Shown one piece after another: positions 37,804-47,694 of a stretch of 64,000 nt of DNA (position 1 is its first letter; the number at the start of each line of letters is the position of its first letter). This DNA comes from Rhizobacter sp. SG703. Its GTDB lineage: Bacteria > Pseudomonadota > Gammaproteobacteria > Burkholderiales > Burkholderiaceae_C. A program made the translations under genes and the position numbers. Where the stretch lies: NCBI RefSeq assembly GCF_012275445.1, contig NZ_JAAZQK010000011.1, positions 167,059-231,058 on the forward strand, in the 5' to 3' direction. The notes under the pieces are model-generated. The model was not told where the DNA came from. It saw only the letters and a program-made list of their open reading frames with translations, and made no database searches.

Positions 37804-38131
37804 TGCGGACGTGCGGACGAGCCGTCGCATCGGCCGCCAGCCCGCATGGATGCGTGGTTTGCGCGTCCTCGACGTGATCGCGGACAGTGCGTCAAAGGCT
37901 GTGGACGCCGCGGACGGCGGACCGTCGAAGTCCGGCGACATGTGACGCTCGCACTGGCCAACGCCTTCCCCTTCTCAAAATCTCTGCGGACACGCGGACA
38001 AACGCCAAAATCGGCCGCTAACCCGCATGGATGCTGGGTTTGCGTGTCCGCAGTGGCACTGCGGACAGATGCTCGCGGGTTGCAGACATGTGGACAAATG
38101 CTGCGGACAGACCTACCCGAGCCAGCGGACA
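37804..38131. repeat. GCGGAC octamer array with two ~90-bp direct repeats
   Basis: About a dozen close copies of TGCGGACA occur on the plus strand, at 37804, 37812, 37879, 37900, 37909, 37985, 37993, 38060, 38081, 38089, 38102 and 38124. One reversed copy forms a perfect 9-bp hairpin, TGTCCGCAG with CTGCGGACA, at 38045-38067. The stretch 37803-37893 repeats at 37984-38074. There is no convincing coding frame. It resembles an iteron or multi-site operator field. Confidence 0.7.
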
Positions 38132-38269
38132 ACCTGCTCTTCTCTGGAGCATCCGGCGTCAGCCGTCATGCGTGAGTCGGAGCCATCAGCGGCGCGAAAG
38201 GAGCTGCGCCCCCCGCCCTAACGCGGGCCGTGTGACACTGGGTATCGACCCACTCAGAAGGAAGAAGTG

Positions 38270-38392
38270 ATGGCAGGCCCTGGAGGACCGGACGACGGGA
38301 CATGGAAGCGAATGACGCCCACTGCCAAGCGGGTGTACTGGATATTCATCGCTGTCGTCTTCGGCTGCATTGCGTACATCTGGCTCAAGTAG
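38270..38392 (+). CDS. 40-residue single-span membrane peptide
   Basis: ATG 38270 follows AAGGAAG. The N-terminal half is polar (MAGPGGPDDGTWKRMTPTAKR), then one hydrophobic helix, VYWIFIAVVFGCIAYIWLK, reaches the stop. A hairpin (38410-38432) follows 18 bases later as a possible terminator. It sits inside the tRNA-Ser insert. No family is recognised; small peptides like this can be membrane regulators or toxins, but nothing shows which. Confidence 0.5.
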   Translation: MAGPGGPDDGTWKRMTPTAKRVYWIFIAVVFGCIAYIWLK

Positions 38393-38409
38393 CCAGTTTG
38401 AACAACGCA

Positions 38410-38432
38410 AAGCGGCCCACATGGGGCCGCTT
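38410..38432 (+). terminator. Hairpin after the 40-residue peptide gene
   Basis: AAGCGGCCC pairs with GGGCCGCTT around a short loop. No clear T run follows, so the termination strength is uncertain. Confidence 0.4.
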
Positions 38433-38623
38433 CGCACTCACACCGCGAGCTGCTTCTCGCACGGCACCTGCCTTGCCCGCTTACCTGCCTGGGTTCTTGG
38501 CTCGTCAGCAACTGCTTGGCCTTCGTCTTCATCACCATCGGCAGCAGCAGGAAGCGCGCTGGCCAACGAAGTAGCTCAGCCACAGCAGATCCTTCAGAAG
38601 CGCCAGCCACGCCCTCTCGCCCC

Positions 38624-38733
38624 AAAACAAAAAAGCCCCGCAACACAAGGTGGGCGGGGCTTCGATGGTGTCCAGCGAATCTCGGTGAGGAAACTCGCTG
38701 CACACAGGTCTGGCGGAGTCGGAGGGATTCGAA
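38624..38733. repeat. Right 110-bp direct repeat (tRNA-Ser 3' end plus terminator)
   Basis: The intact member of the pair described at 36635-36744. It covers the terminator and the last ~23 bases of tRNA-Ser. Confidence 0.8.
38630..38661 (-). terminator. Intrinsic terminator of tRNA-Ser
   Basis: On the minus strand AAGCCCCGC pairs with GCGGGGCTT and is followed by TTTTTTGTTTT, about 50 bases after the tRNA 3' end. The left repeat carries the same structure. Confidence 0.8.
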
Positions 38734-38803
38734 CCCTCGATGCAGGTTTTGCCCACATACTCCCTTAGCAGGGGAGCACCTTCGGCCACTCGGTCACGAC
38801 TCC
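38711..38803 (-). tRNA. tRNA-Ser (anticodon GCT)
   Basis: 93 bases including an encoded CCA. The acceptor stem GGAGTCG pairs with CGACTCC, the anticodon stem is CTCCC/GGGAG with loop CTGCTAA (anticodon GCT, reading AGC/AGU), a long class-II variable arm is present, and the T loop is GTTCGAATC. It lies 37 bases downstream of the aspartate kinase stop on the same strand, with a TAGAAT -10-like hexamer (38817-38822) between them suggesting its own promoter. Confidence 0.95.
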
Positions 38804-38816
38804 GGCGAAGACTGCG

Positions 38817-38844
38817 ATTCTAGCCGCAGTTTTGGCGATTTCAG
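38817..38844 (-). promoter_or_regulatory. Candidate promoter of tRNA-Ser
   Basis: Minus-strand CTGAAA and TAGAAT separated by 16 bases; transcription would begin about seven bases before the mature tRNA 5' end. The -35 is weak. Confidence 0.4.
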
Positions 38845-40109
38845 GCGGCGGGCTGTTCCAGGTCGAAAGCCTTGTGCAGCGAACGCACCGCCAGCTCCAT
38901 GTACTTCTCGTCGATCACGACGCTGGTCTTGATCTCGCTCGTGGTGATCATCTGGATGTTGATGCCCTCCTCGCTCAGGCAGCGGAACATCTTGCTCGCC
39001 ACGCCCACGTGCGAACGCATGCCGATGCCGACGATGCTCACCTTGCAGATCTTGGTGTCGCCCATCACCTGCGCGGCGCCGGTCTGCGGCAGCACGGTGT
39101 TCTTCAGCAGCTCCATCGTGCGCGTGTAGTCGTTGCGGTGCACGGTGAACGAGAAGTCGGTCTTCCCCTCGTGCGAGATGTTCTGGATGATCACGTCGAC
39201 GTCGATGTTCGCGTCGGCCACCGGGCCCAGGATCTGGTACGCGATGCCCGGCTTGTCGGGCACGCCCATCACGGTGATCTTGGCCTCGTCGCGGTTGAAT
39301 GCGATGCCCGACACAACGGCTTGTTCCATTTTCTCGTCTTCCTCAAAGGTGATCAGGGTGCCCGAGCGCGCTTCCTCGGCGATGTCGATGTCCCACGGCG
39401 TGAAGCTCGACAGCACGCGCAGCGGCACGCGGTACTTGCCGGCAAACTCCACCGAGCGGATCTGCAGCACCTTGGAGCCGAGGCTCGCCATCTCGAGCAT
39501 CTCCTCGAAGCTGATGGTGTGCAGCCGGCGCGCATCGGGAACGATGCGCGGGTCGGTCGTGTAGACGCCGTCGACGTCGGTGTAGATCAGGCACTCGTCG
39601 GCCTTCATCGCGGCCGCCACCGCCACCGCCGAGGTGTCCGAGCCGCCGCGGCCCAGCGTCGTGATGTGGCCGTCGCCGTCGATGCCCTGGAAGCCGGTGA
39701 TGACCACCACCTTGCCCTGCGCCAGGTCGGCGCGCACGCGGGCGTCGTCGATGCTCTGGATGCGCGCCTTCGTGTACGAGCTGTCGGTCTGCACCGGCAC
39801 CTGCCAGCCGGCGTAGCTGACGGCCTGCATGCCCTCGGCCTGCAGCGCGATCGACAGCAGCCCGACCGAGACCTGCTCGCCGGTCGACGCGATCATGTCG
39901 AGCTCGCGGTCGACGGCGGTGGTCGGCGACGCCGGCGACAGTTCCTTGGCCAGGCCGAGCAGGCGGTTGGTCTCGCCGCTCATCGCCGAAGGAACGACCA
40001 CCATCTGGTGGCCGGCGCGGGCCCATTTCGCAACGCGTTTCGCGACATTGCGAATGCGCTCCGTGCTGCCCATGGAGGTGCCGCCGTACTTGTGAACGAT
40101 GAGTGCCAT
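38841..40109 (-). CDS. lysC: Aspartate kinase
   Basis: 422 residues. Phosphorylates aspartate at the entry to lysine, threonine and methionine synthesis. The start motif VHKYGGTSMG (from residue 5), FQGIDGDGHITTLGRGGSDTSA, and two C-terminal ACT domains (about 265-415) for feedback control are present, with family-typical length. ATG 40109 opens directly on the conserved KYGG motif; 16 further codons upstream are not supported. It is followed by tRNA-Ser and preceded by tilS, the usual Burkholderiales order. Confidence 0.96.
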   Translation of the reverse strand: MALIVHKYGGTSMGSTERIRNVAKRVAKWARAGHQMVVVPSAMSGETNRLLGLAKELSPASPTTAVDRELDMIASTGEQVSVGLLSIALQAEGMQAVSYAGWQVPVQTDSSYTKARIQSIDDARVRADLAQGKVVVITGFQGIDGDGHITTLGRGGSDTSAVAVAAAMKADECLIYTDVDGVYTTDPRIVPDARRLHTISFEEMLEMASLGSKVLQIRSVEFAGKYRVPLRVLSSFTPWDIDIAEEARSGTLITFEEDEKMEQAVVSGIAFNRDEAKITVMGVPDKPGIAYQILGPVADANIDVDVIIQNISHEGKTDFSFTVHRNDYTRTMELLKNTVLPQTGAAQVMGDTKICKVSIVGIGMRSHVGVASKMFRCLSEEGINIQMITTSEIKTSVVIDEKYMELAVRSLHKAFDLEQPAA

Positions 40110-40180
40110 GAAAGGGTCTTGCCGCGAGTGGAGAAAAGGGTCGCGAGTCGATCGCAACCGGGCATTTTAACCGCGCGGAA

Positions 40181-41488
40181 TCAGGCGTCCGACATGGCCG
40201 CGCGCCGCCACGCGAGACTCACCTGCGGCTGCCCCGGCAGCCCGATCGCGCGGGCGTCGATGCCGAGCCCCGGCACGAACAGCAGCTGCCCGCCGCTGTA
40301 CACCAGCGGCCCGTCGCGCTCCCAGGCCGGCACCTCCGCGGCCTGGTACTGCTTCTTCAGGCTGCGCGGCGGGCGGCCCAGCCCGGCCTGGAACTGTTCG
40401 CCGCCCTCGCGCGCGCGCAGCGCCAGTGCGCCCAGCCATGCGAGCGGAATGCCGTCGCGCTTCACGCGGGTCACGACGAGTTCGCCGCCCCAGCCGGGCA
40501 ATGCGTGGCGGCCGGCGCGCCGCACGCTCAGCGTCGATTCGCGCTCGGATGATCGGCGTGATTCAGCGCACGGCGCCTGCGATGCCACGAAGGCAAGGCG
40601 CCCCCGGTTCGCCCGCAGTTCGCCACCGACGGCCGGCCACGCGCCCTGCCCGCCCAGTTCCTGCTGCAGCCGCAACACCAGGCTGGCAGGAGCCGGCTGG
40701 CCGATCGATGCGAGCCAGGCCCGCAATGCGTTCGACTGCCGCGCGTCGCTCAGCGTCCGCCATTCGCTCGCGATCAGTCCTCGCGCATCGGCCACGCGCG
40801 CGAGGTCGATCGCCGCCAGTTCATCGAGCGCGGCCGCAGCCTGCTGAGCCCAGCGCGCCGACTGCGCGAGCGATACCTCAGCCTGCGGAAAGGCGCCCAC
40901 CAGCGCCGGCCACACGGCAAGCCGCAGCCGGTTGCGGGCGAAGCGCTCGTCGGCATTGCTGTCGTCGTCGATGAAGCGCAACCGGTGCTGGCGCACATAG
41001 GCCTCGATCGCTTCCCGCGAGATGTCGAGCCACGGCCGTTCCCAGACCACGCCGTCGCGCTCGATGCGGCGCGGCATGCCGGCCAGCCCGGCGACGCCAC
41101 CGCCGCGCAAGGCCTGCAGCAGCAGCGTCTCGGCCTGGTCGCGCCGGTGGTGGGCCAGCAGCACGATGCCCGCCTGCTCGGCGAGCGCCATCGTGCGCAA
41201 TGCGTCGTAGCGCGCCTGCCGCGCCCAGGCCTCGATGCTGTCGCCGCTGCGTGGTGCGTCGCTCAGGCGGTGCTCGATGAAGCGCACCGGCAGGCCGCGG
41301 CGCGCCCAGCGCGCGCATTGCTGCCGGCCATGCGCGAGCCACGCATCGGCGTGCGGGCTCAGGCCATGGTGAACATGCAGCGCAAGCACCTCGACATCGC
41401 TGCCGAGCGCCGCATGCAGCGTGGCATGCAGCAGCGCCGTCGAGTCGCGGCCCGCGCTGTAGGCCACCGCGACGCGCTTCGGCGCCAC
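40181..41488 (-). CDS. tilS: tRNA(Ile)-lysidine synthetase
   Basis: 435 residues from a GTG start. The PP-loop SAGRDS (11-16) binds ATP; the enzyme modifies C34 of tRNA-Ile(CAU) to lysidine so that it reads AUA. The N-terminal catalytic domain has [11 protein letters not shown] and [13 protein letters not shown], followed by TilS substrate-binding domains to the C-terminus. The consensus loop is SGGxDS; the Ala variant is a minor change. It starts seven bases after the accA stop, so the two are probably co-transcribed. Confidence 0.94.
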   Translation of the reverse strand: MAPKRVAVAYSAGRDSTALLHATLHAALGSDVEVLALHVHHGLSPHADAWLAHGRQQCARWARRGLPVRFIEHRLSDAPRSGDSIEAWARQARYDALRTMALAEQAGIVLLAHHRRDQAETLLLQALRGGGVAGLAGMPRRIERDGVVWERPWLDISREAIEAYVRQHRLRFIDDDSNADERFARNRLRLAVWPALVGAFPQAEVSLAQSARWAQQAAAALDELAAIDLARVADARGLIASEWRTLSDARQSNALRAWLASIGQPAPASLVLRLQQELGGQGAWPAVGGELRANRGRLAFVASQAPCAESRRSSERESTLSVRRAGRHALPGWGGELVVTRVKRDGIPLAWLGALALRAREGGEQFQAGLGRPPRSLKKQYQAAEVPAWERDGPLVYSGGQLLFVPGLGIDARAIGLPGQPQVSLAWRRAAMSDA

Positions 41489-41495
41489 GGCGGTG

Positions 41496-42467
41496 TCAGT
41501 GGTCCTTGGTGTCGCTGAAGCGGCCGTAGGCGCGCAGGCGCTCGTAGCGGCGCTGCAGCAGTTCCTTCGGCTTCAGGTCGCTGACCTGGCGCAGCGCGTC
41601 GTTCAGCGCGCGCTTCAGGAACGAGGCCATCTGCTTGGTGTCGCGGTGTGCGCCACCGACCGGCTCGTTGACGATCTTGTCGACCAGCCCCAGCGCCTTC
41701 AAGCGGTGGGCGGTGATGCCCAGCGCTTCGGCGGCGTCGGAGGCGCGCTCCGAGGTCTTCCACAGGATCGACGCGCAGCCTTCCGGCGAGATCACCGAGT
41801 ACACCGAGTACTGCAGCATCAGCACCTGGTCGCCGACGCTGATCGCCAGCGCGCCGCCGGAGCCGCCTTCGCCGATGATGGTCGAGATGATCGGCACCTC
41901 GAGCTGCGCCATCTCGAAGATGTTGCGACCGATCGCTTCCGATTGCCCGCGCTCTTCGGCGCCGATGCCCGGATAGGCTCCCGGCGTGTCGACCAGCGTG
42001 AACACCGGCAAGCCGAACTTCTCGGCCAGCTTCATCAGGCGCAGTGCCTTGCGGTAGCCCTCGGGGCGCGACATGCCGAAGTTGCGCGCGGCGCGCTCCT
42101 TGGTGTCGCGGCCCTTCTGGTGGCCGACCACCATGCAGGCCTGGCCGTTGAAGCGCGCGAGCCCGCCGACGATGGACTGGTCGTCGGCGAAGGCGCGGTC
42201 GCCCTTCAGCTCCTGGAAGTCGGTGAAGATCTCGCCGATGTAGTCGAGCGTGTACGGGCGCTGCGGGTGGCGGGCGATCTGCGTCACCTGCCACGGCGTC
42301 AGGCTCGCGTAGACGTCCTTCGTGAGCTGCTGGCTCTTCTTGCCCAGGCGGTCGATCTCTTCGGAGATGTCGACGGCCGATTCGCTTTGCACGTAGCGCA
42401 GCTCTTCGATCTTGGTTTCGAGTTCGGCAATGGGTTGCTCGAATTCAAGGAAATGGCGTTTGCTCAT
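41496..42467 (-). CDS. accA: Acetyl-CoA carboxylase carboxyltransferase subunit alpha
   Basis: 323 residues. It pairs with AccD to transfer CO2 from carboxybiotin to acetyl-CoA, the first step of fatty acid synthesis. The typical start [32 protein letters not shown], and [10 protein letters not shown] and GEITS-type ([11 protein letters not shown]) motifs are visible, at normal length. It lies between tilS and the DNA glycosylase gene on the same strand. Confidence 0.97.
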   Translation of the reverse strand: MSKRHFLEFEQPIAELETKIEELRYVQSESAVDISEEIDRLGKKSQQLTKDVYASLTPWQVTQIARHPQRPYTLDYIGEIFTDFQELKGDRAFADDQSIVGGLARFNGQACMVVGHQKGRDTKERAARNFGMSRPEGYRKALRLMKLAEKFGLPVFTLVDTPGAYPGIGAEERGQSEAIGRNIFEMAQLEVPIISTIIGEGGSGGALAISVGDQVLMLQYSVYSVISPEGCASILWKTSERASDAAEALGITAHRLKALGLVDKIVNEPVGGAHRDTKQMASFLKRALNDALRQVSDLKPKELLQRRYERLRAYGRFSDTKDH

Positions 42468-42530
42468 TTGTCTTGATCCTGTACTTGAAGGAGGATGCCC
42501 TGGCGGCCCGATGGGCCTGCTTGCGGGCGG

Positions 42531-43172
42531 TCAATATGCCACGGCAAGCGGGTCGAGACTGCGCCAAATGTACCATGTGGCCACCGAGCGGAAAGGCGCC
42601 CAGGCGTCGCCCACCTCGCGCGCCTCGGCCCGCGAAACCGGCTCGCCGCTGAAGTAGTTGTGGCTGATGCCCTTGATCAGTCCGGGGTCGTCCAGCGGCA
42701 GCACGTTGGGGCGGATCAGGTGGAAGATCAGGAACATCTCGGCGGTCCAGCGGCTGATGCCGCGGATCGCGACCAGCTCGTCGACGATCGCCTCGTCGTC
42801 CATCTGCTGCCACTGGCGCACGTGCACGCTGCCGGCCTCGAAGTGCTGCGCCAGGTCGACCAGGTAGTCGACCTTGCGCGCCGACAACCCGGCTTCGCGC
42901 ATCTGCGCGGTTTCGATGGCGAGCACCGCGGCCGGCTGGATGCGCTGCGAGCCGCCGTCGAGCAGCGCGGCCACGCGCTCCCACGACGCCTGCGCGGCCT
43001 TCACCGAACTCTGCTGGCCGACGATCGAACGCGCGAGCGTCGTGAACGCATCGCCGCGGCTCTGCAGCCGGCCTTCGCCGAATTGCGGGATCAGCTTGCG
43101 CATCACCCGGTCGCGCTTGACGAGGTGCCGGCACGCCTCGTCCCAGTACTCGGGAGTGACGGAGCGCACCAC
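42531..43172 (-). CDS. DNA-3-methyladenine glycosylase II-like (HhH-GPD superfamily)
   Basis: 213 residues from GTG 43172, three bases after the cysS stop, so translationally close. The helix-hairpin-helix and catalytic region IRGISRWTAEMFLIF...LPLDD contain the HhH glycine loop and the catalytic Asp. It removes alkylated bases in base excision repair. Shorter than E. coli AlkA because it lacks the N-terminal domain; related to the yeast Mag1/bacterial short AlkA group. Confidence 0.9.
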   Translation of the reverse strand: MVRSVTPEYWDEACRHLVKRDRVMRKLIPQFGEGRLQSRGDAFTTLARSIVGQQSSVKAAQASWERVAALLDGGSQRIQPAAVLAIETAQMREAGLSARKVDYLVDLAQHFEAGSVHVRQWQQMDDEAIVDELVAIRGISRWTAEMFLIFHLIRPNVLPLDDPGLIKGISHNYFSGEPVSRAEAREVGDAWAPFRSVATWYIWRSLDPLAVAY

Positions 43173-43175
43173 GGA

Positions 43176-44564
43176 TCAGGCCTTCATCCAGGTCGTGCCT
43201 TGCGCGGAGTCCTGGAGCACGATGCCTTGCGCCAGCAGGTTCTGGCGGATGCTGTCGGCCAGCGCGAAATCGCGCGCCTTCTTCGCATCGGCCCGGGCCT
43301 GGATCTGCGCCTGGATCGCGGCGTCGTCGAGCTGGCTGCCGGCCTGCAGGTAGCTGCGCGCGTTCTGCTGCAGCAGCCCGAGCGTCGCGGCCAGTCCCTT
43401 GAACAGCGCTGCCTGCTGCGGCGAGCGGCTCTTGTTCAGCTCGGTCGCGAGCTCGAACAGCACCGCCACCGCCTCGGGCGTGTTGAAGTCCTCGTTCATC
43501 GCGGCGCGGAAGCGCGCGGCCTGCGGCTGCGTCCAGTCGACCGCGATCTCGGGCACGTCGAGGTCGACCAGCGCGGTGTAGAGCCGGCGCAGCGCGTTGC
43601 GCGCGTCGTCGAGGTTGGCGGTGCCGAAATTCAACGGGCTGCGGTACTGCGTGCGCAGCATGAAGAAGCGGATCGTCTCGCCGTCGTAGCGCTTCAGCAC
43701 GTCGCGGATCGTGAAGAAGTTGCCGAGCGACTTCGACATCTTCTCGTTTTCGCCCTGGTCGTTGACGACGTTCAGGAAGCCGTTGTGCATCCACACGTTG
43801 ACGAAGGGCCGGCCGGTCGCGCCCTCGCTCTGCGCGATCTCGTTCTCGTGGTGCGGGAACTGCAGGTCCATGCCGCCGCCGTGGATGTCGAAGTGCTCGC
43901 CGAGCAGCGCGCAGCTCATCGCCGAGCATTCGATGTGCCAGCCCGGCCGGCCAGCGCCGAATTCGCTCGCCCACTTGGCGTCGTCGGGCTCGGCGGGCTT
44001 GGCCGATTTCCACAGCACGAAGTCGAGCGGGTCTTCCTTGCCGTCCAGCACGGCCACGCGCTCGCCGGCGCGCAGCTGGTCGAGCGACTTGCCCGAGAGC
44101 TTGCCGTAGCCGTCGAACTTGCGCACCGCATAGTTCACGTCGCCGCTCGGCGCGCGGTAGGCGTAGCCCTTGCGCTCGAGCGTGGCGATCATCTCCAGCA
44201 TCTGCGGCACGTACTGGGTGGCACGCGGCTCGTGCGTAGGCGGCAGGATGCCGAGCGCGGCCACGTCTTCGTGCATCGCGGCCGTCATCTCGTCGGTGAG
44301 CTGGCGGATCGGGATGTTGCGTTCGAGCGCGCGCTTGATGATCTTGTCGTCGATGTCGGTGATGTTGCGCACGTACGTGACCTGGTAGCCGAGCGTGCGC
44401 ATCCAGCGCGCGGCGACGTCGAAGGCCATCATGAAGCGCGCATGGCCGACGTGGCACAGGTCGTAGATCGTCATGCCGCACACATACATGCGCACGTGGT
44501 TCGGTTCGATCGGCGTGAACACCTCGGTCTGGCGCGACAAGGTGTTGAAGATGCTCAGGGTCAT
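43176..44564 (-). CDS. cysS: Cysteinyl-tRNA synthetase
   Basis: 462 residues. A class I synthetase: the HIGH-type motif is CHVGHAR, the zinc-site Cys residues include YVCGMT, and KMSKS is at 275-279. ATG 44564 opens on [10 protein letters not shown], the family-typical start; 28 upstream codons are not supported. The gene diverges from the TPR gene at 44792. Confidence 0.97.
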   Translation of the reverse strand: MTLSIFNTLSRQTEVFTPIEPNHVRMYVCGMTIYDLCHVGHARFMMAFDVAARWMRTLGYQVTYVRNITDIDDKIIKRALERNIPIRQLTDEMTAAMHEDVAALGILPPTHEPRATQYVPQMLEMIATLERKGYAYRAPSGDVNYAVRKFDGYGKLSGKSLDQLRAGERVAVLDGKEDPLDFVLWKSAKPAEPDDAKWASEFGAGRPGWHIECSAMSCALLGEHFDIHGGGMDLQFPHHENEIAQSEGATGRPFVNVWMHNGFLNVVNDQGENEKMSKSLGNFFTIRDVLKRYDGETIRFFMLRTQYRSPLNFGTANLDDARNALRRLYTALVDLDVPEIAVDWTQPQAARFRAAMNEDFNTPEAVAVLFELATELNKSRSPQQAALFKGLAATLGLLQQNARSYLQAGSQLDDAAIQAQIQARADAKKARDFALADSIRQNLLAQGIVLQDSAQGTTWMKA

Positions 44565-44692
44565 CGGCGGAGTGCTGCAGTGGAACCGCTCATAGGGCCT
44601 GGCCAGCGGGCATTGTCCGGCGGCGCATCGCGCCGGCCGGTGCCGCACACCCGGGGTGTAGCGAGGGTCGAAGGGCTTGCAGCCACGGGGCT

Positions 44693-44716
44693 GCTATACA
44701 ATTTTCGCAGTATAGC
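44693..44716. promoter_or_regulatory. Inverted repeat in the cysS/TPR divergent gap
   Basis: Perfect arms GCTATAC and GTATAGC with a ten-base AT-rich spacer, between cysS and the envelope run; TATACA and TACAAT hexamers within it could be a -10. It may be an operator or promoter. Confidence 0.35.
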
Positions 44717-44791
44717 GGGCCGTTTCCGCACACCGTTGCGCCCCGCTGGCGCCCGCCAACGTCGTCCATCCACCAACCTCGCGGCCCCCAG

Positions 44792-45862
44792 ATGACTCCA
44801 CGCCTTTCGCTCGTCGCCCTGGCCGTCTTCGCCGCGCTTGCAACCGGCACCGCCCGGGCCGACGAGTACGGCGATGTCGACGGCCTGCTGGGCGCGGGCC
44901 GGCTGGCCGAGGCGAACCAGAAGGCCGACCAGTTCCTGTCCGCGAAGCCGAAGGACGCGCGCATGCGCTTCCTCAAGGGCCTGGTGCTGTCGGAGCAAGG
45001 CAAGTCGAACGACGCGATCGCGGTGTTCGTCAAGCTGACCGAAGACCACCCCGAGCTGCCCGAGCCGCACAACAACCTCGCGGTGCTGTACAGCAAGCAA
45101 GGCCAGTACGACCAGGCGCGGCGTTCGCTCGAAGCGGCGATCCGCACGAACCCGAGCTACGCGACCGCCTACGAGAACCTCGGCGACGTGTACGCGAAGC
45201 TGGCGAGCCAGGCCTATTCGCGTGCGCTGCAGATCGACGGCGGCAGCACCGCGAAGGTCAGCCCGAAGCTCGCGATGATCCGCGACCTGTTCTCGCCGAT
45301 GACGCGCTCGGAGCCGCAGGTGGCGGTTGCCGCCAAGCCGGCACCCGCGCCTGCGCCCGCGCCGGCACCGGTGGTTGCCGCGGCGCCGAAGCCGGCTGCC
45401 GCTGCGGCGCCCGCACCCGTCCCCGCGCCTGCGCCGGCCCCGGTGGCGGTGACACCGCCTGCGCCGGTCCCCACGACCAAGCCTGCCCCGGCGCCGGCCG
45501 CCACGCCGGCACCGGCCACCGCCAGCGAAGACGCGAAGGACGTGCAAGCCGCCGCACTCGCCTGGGCCGCCGCCTGGGCGCGCAAGGACATGGACGCCTA
45601 CTTCGCGTCCTACACCCCCGACTTCAACGGCGGCAAGACGCGCGCCGCCTGGGAGGCCGAACGCCGCGCCCGCATCACCGGCAAGCGCAGCATCACCGTC
45701 ACGCTGAGCGACTTCGACATCCGGGTGCAAGGCGACAAGGCCGTCCTGCAGGCACGCCAGGCCTACAGCGCCGATGCGCTGAAGGTGTCCAGTCGCAAGC
45801 GGCTCGACCTGGTGCGCGTCTCCGGCCGCTGGCTGATCCAGAAGGAAAGCACCGGTTCGTGA
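44792..45862 (+). CDS. TPR protein with C-terminal Cds6/NTF2-like domain
   Basis: 356 residues, periplasmic. Signal peptide (1-23), three TPR-like repeats (about 25-150), a long Pro/Ala linker (about 180-250) and an NTF2-like Cds6 C-terminal domain (about 250-356) of the kind found with L,D-transpeptidases. Its stop overlaps the GTG of the L,D-transpeptidase gene (GTGA), so it probably works with that enzyme at the cell wall. Confidence 0.88.
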   Translation: MTPRLSLVALAVFAALATGTARADEYGDVDGLLGAGRLAEANQKADQFLSAKPKDARMRFLKGLVLSEQGKSNDAIAVFVKLTEDHPELPEPHNNLAVLYSKQGQYDQARRSLEAAIRTNPSYATAYENLGDVYAKLASQAYSRALQIDGGSTAKVSPKLAMIRDLFSPMTRSEPQVAVAAKPAPAPAPAPAPVVAAAPKPAAAAAPAPVPAPAPAPVAVTPPAPVPTTKPAPAPAATPAPATASEDAKDVQAAALAWAAAWARKDMDAYFASYTPDFNGGKTRAAWEAERRARITGKRSITVTLSDFDIRVQGDKAVLQARQAYSADALKVSSRKRLDLVRVSGRWLIQKESTGS

Positions 45863-47115
45863 CCCGACGCCTGCGTGAGTGGTGCCGCCGCGCGGCGCTG
45901 CCTGTGTGCCTGGCGCTGCCGTGGGCGGCAGGCGTGGCGCTGGCCGCACCGCGCGCACCGGCCGCGCTGAAACCCGCGGTGGCGCGCAGCGGCCTGCCGT
46001 CGGCGCCGGCCTCGCCCGAGGCACGGCTGATCGAGGTCTACCAGCTGATCCGCGACGGCGATGCCCGCACCGCGCTCGCGCGCGCCGAGGCGCTGACGCG
46101 CGACGTGCCGAACTTCCAGCTCGCGCAGCTGGTCCATGGTGACCTGCTGCTCGCCCGCCGCCAGCCGCTCGACGCGATGGGTGCCGCGCCGCCCGAACTG
46201 GCCGCGTCGTCGCCCGACCAGCTCGCGCAGCTGCGCCAGGAGGCCACGCTGCGGCTGGCGGCGCTCACCGAGCGGCCGCCGGCCGATGCGCTGCCGCGCC
46301 AGTTCACCGACATCCCGCCCAGCACCCGGCATGCGATCGCCGTCGACGCGAGCCGCTCCCGCCTGTACCTGTTCGCGAACGACGCGAAAGGCCTGCACCT
46401 GGTCGCCGACCACTATGTCTCGCTCGGCCGGCTGGGGGTCGACAAGAAGGAGCAAGGCGACCAGCGCACGCCGCTCGGCGCCTACTTCATCACCAGCCGG
46501 CTGACGAACCAGCAGGTCGCCGACTTCTACGGCCCGGGCGCGCTGACGCTGAACTACCCGAACGAATACGATCGCCGGCGCGGCAAGACCGGTGGCGGCA
46601 TCTGGCTGCACGGCGTGCCGCCGGCCAACTTCGCGCGCGGCCCGCAGACCACCGACGGCTGCGTGGTGCTGGCCAACCCGGACCTGCTGCGGCTGCTGCG
46701 CGAGGTGTCGCCGCGGCGCACGCCGGTCGTGATCGCACCGAAGATCGAATGGGTGGCGCGCGCTCAGGTCGAGCAGGAACGAATCGCGGCGCATGCGATG
46801 GTCGAGCAGTGGCGCATCGCGCGCTCGCAGGGCGACGTGCGCAAGCTGCTGAGCTTCTACTCGCCGCAGTTCCAGAGCGGTACCGCCGACCTCGCGCAGT
46901 GGTCGGAGATGGTCGACAAGGAACTGCAGGCCACGCGCGGCCGCAGCGCCGAGCTGAAGGAGATGTCGATCCTCTCGTGGCGCGACGCCGGCGAGGTGCT
47001 GATCGTCACGTTCGGCGAGGTGCTGAGCGGCCAGTTGACCGGCCCGTTGAAGCGCCAGTACTGGGGCAAGGAAAGTGGACAATGGAAAATATTCTTCGAA
47101 GGAGTGATCTCGTGA
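45859..47115 (+). CDS. L,D-transpeptidase (YkuD) with C-terminal NTF2-like domain
   Basis: 418 residues from GTG. Signal peptide (about 1-30), a helical region, the YkuD catalytic domain (about 155-300) with IWLHGVPP and the active-site motif TTDGCVVL (Cys268), then a Cds6/NTF2-like domain. It makes 3-3 peptidoglycan cross-links or attaches partners to peptidoglycan. Translation is coupled at both ends: GTGA with the TPR gene and GTGA with the cyclophilin gene that follows. Confidence 0.92.
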   Translation: MTRRLREWCRRAALPVCLALPWAAGVALAAPRAPAALKPAVARSGLPSAPASPEARLIEVYQLIRDGDARTALARAEALTRDVPNFQLAQLVHGDLLLARRQPLDAMGAAPPELAASSPDQLAQLRQEATLRLAALTERPPADALPRQFTDIPPSTRHAIAVDASRSRLYLFANDAKGLHLVADHYVSLGRLGVDKKEQGDQRTPLGAYFITSRLTNQQVADFYGPGALTLNYPNEYDRRRGKTGGGIWLHGVPPANFARGPQTTDGCVVLANPDLLRLLREVSPRRTPVVIAPKIEWVARAQVEQERIAAHAMVEQWRIARSQGDVRKLLSFYSPQFQSGTADLAQWSEMVDKELQATRGRSAELKEMSILSWRDAGEVLIVTFGEVLSGQLTGPLKRQYWGKESGQWKIFFEGVIS

Positions 47116-47693
47116 AAACCCTCAAGTCATGGATGCCGCTGATGGCAGCCGGCGTCGTCGGCATCGCCGGCCTGACGAGCAGCATGGCGGCATTCGCCCA
47201 GAAGGTGAAGCTCGCCACCTCGCTCGGCGACATCGTCGTCGAGGTCGATGCCGCGAAGGCGCCGAAGTCGGCCGCCAACTTCCTGCAGTACGTGAAGGAC
47301 GGGCACTACAACGGCACGGTGTTCCACCGCGTCATCCCCGACTTCATGATCCAGGGCGGCGGCATGACGCCCGACCTGAAGGAAAAACCGACCCGCCCGC
47401 CGATCCCGCTGGAAGCGCGCAACGGCCTCGACAACACCCGCGGCACCCTCGCGATGGCCCGCACGATGGACCCGAATTCGGCCACCTCGCAGTTCTTCAT
47501 CAACGTGAAGGACAACGCCTTCCTGAACGCCGCGCAATCGCGCGACGGCAACGGCTATGCGGTGTTCGGCAAGGTCGTCTCGGGCATGGACGTGGTCGAC
47601 AAGATCCGCGCCGTGCAGACCGGCAGCAAGGGACCGTACCAGGACGTGCCGGTCCAACCCGTCATCATCAAGCAAGCCACGCTGGAGAAATAA
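47112..47693 (+). CDS. ppiA: Periplasmic peptidyl-prolyl cis-trans isomerase (cyclophilin)
   Basis: 193 residues from GTG 47112. Signal peptide (about 1-29, ending AAFAQ), then the cyclophilin fold with [31 protein letters not shown] and [16 protein letters not shown]. It catalyses proline isomerisation in the periplasm. The start overlaps the L,D-transpeptidase stop, so it is coupled, and the cytosolic paralogue starts one base after its stop codon. Confidence 0.93.
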   Translation: MKTLKSWMPLMAAGVVGIAGLTSSMAAFAQKVKLATSLGDIVVEVDAAKAPKSAANFLQYVKDGHYNGTVFHRVIPDFMIQGGGMTPDLKEKPTRPPIPLEARNGLDNTRGTLAMARTMDPNSATSQFFINVKDNAFLNAAQSRDGNGYAVFGKVVSGMDVVDKIRAVQTGSKGPYQDVPVQPVIIKQATLEK

Positions 47694-47694
47694 C

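Noticed and set aside
37804..38131. Octamer array as a CRISPR
   Set aside because: Repeats are 8 bases with irregular spacing and no uniform spacers; no cas genes are present.
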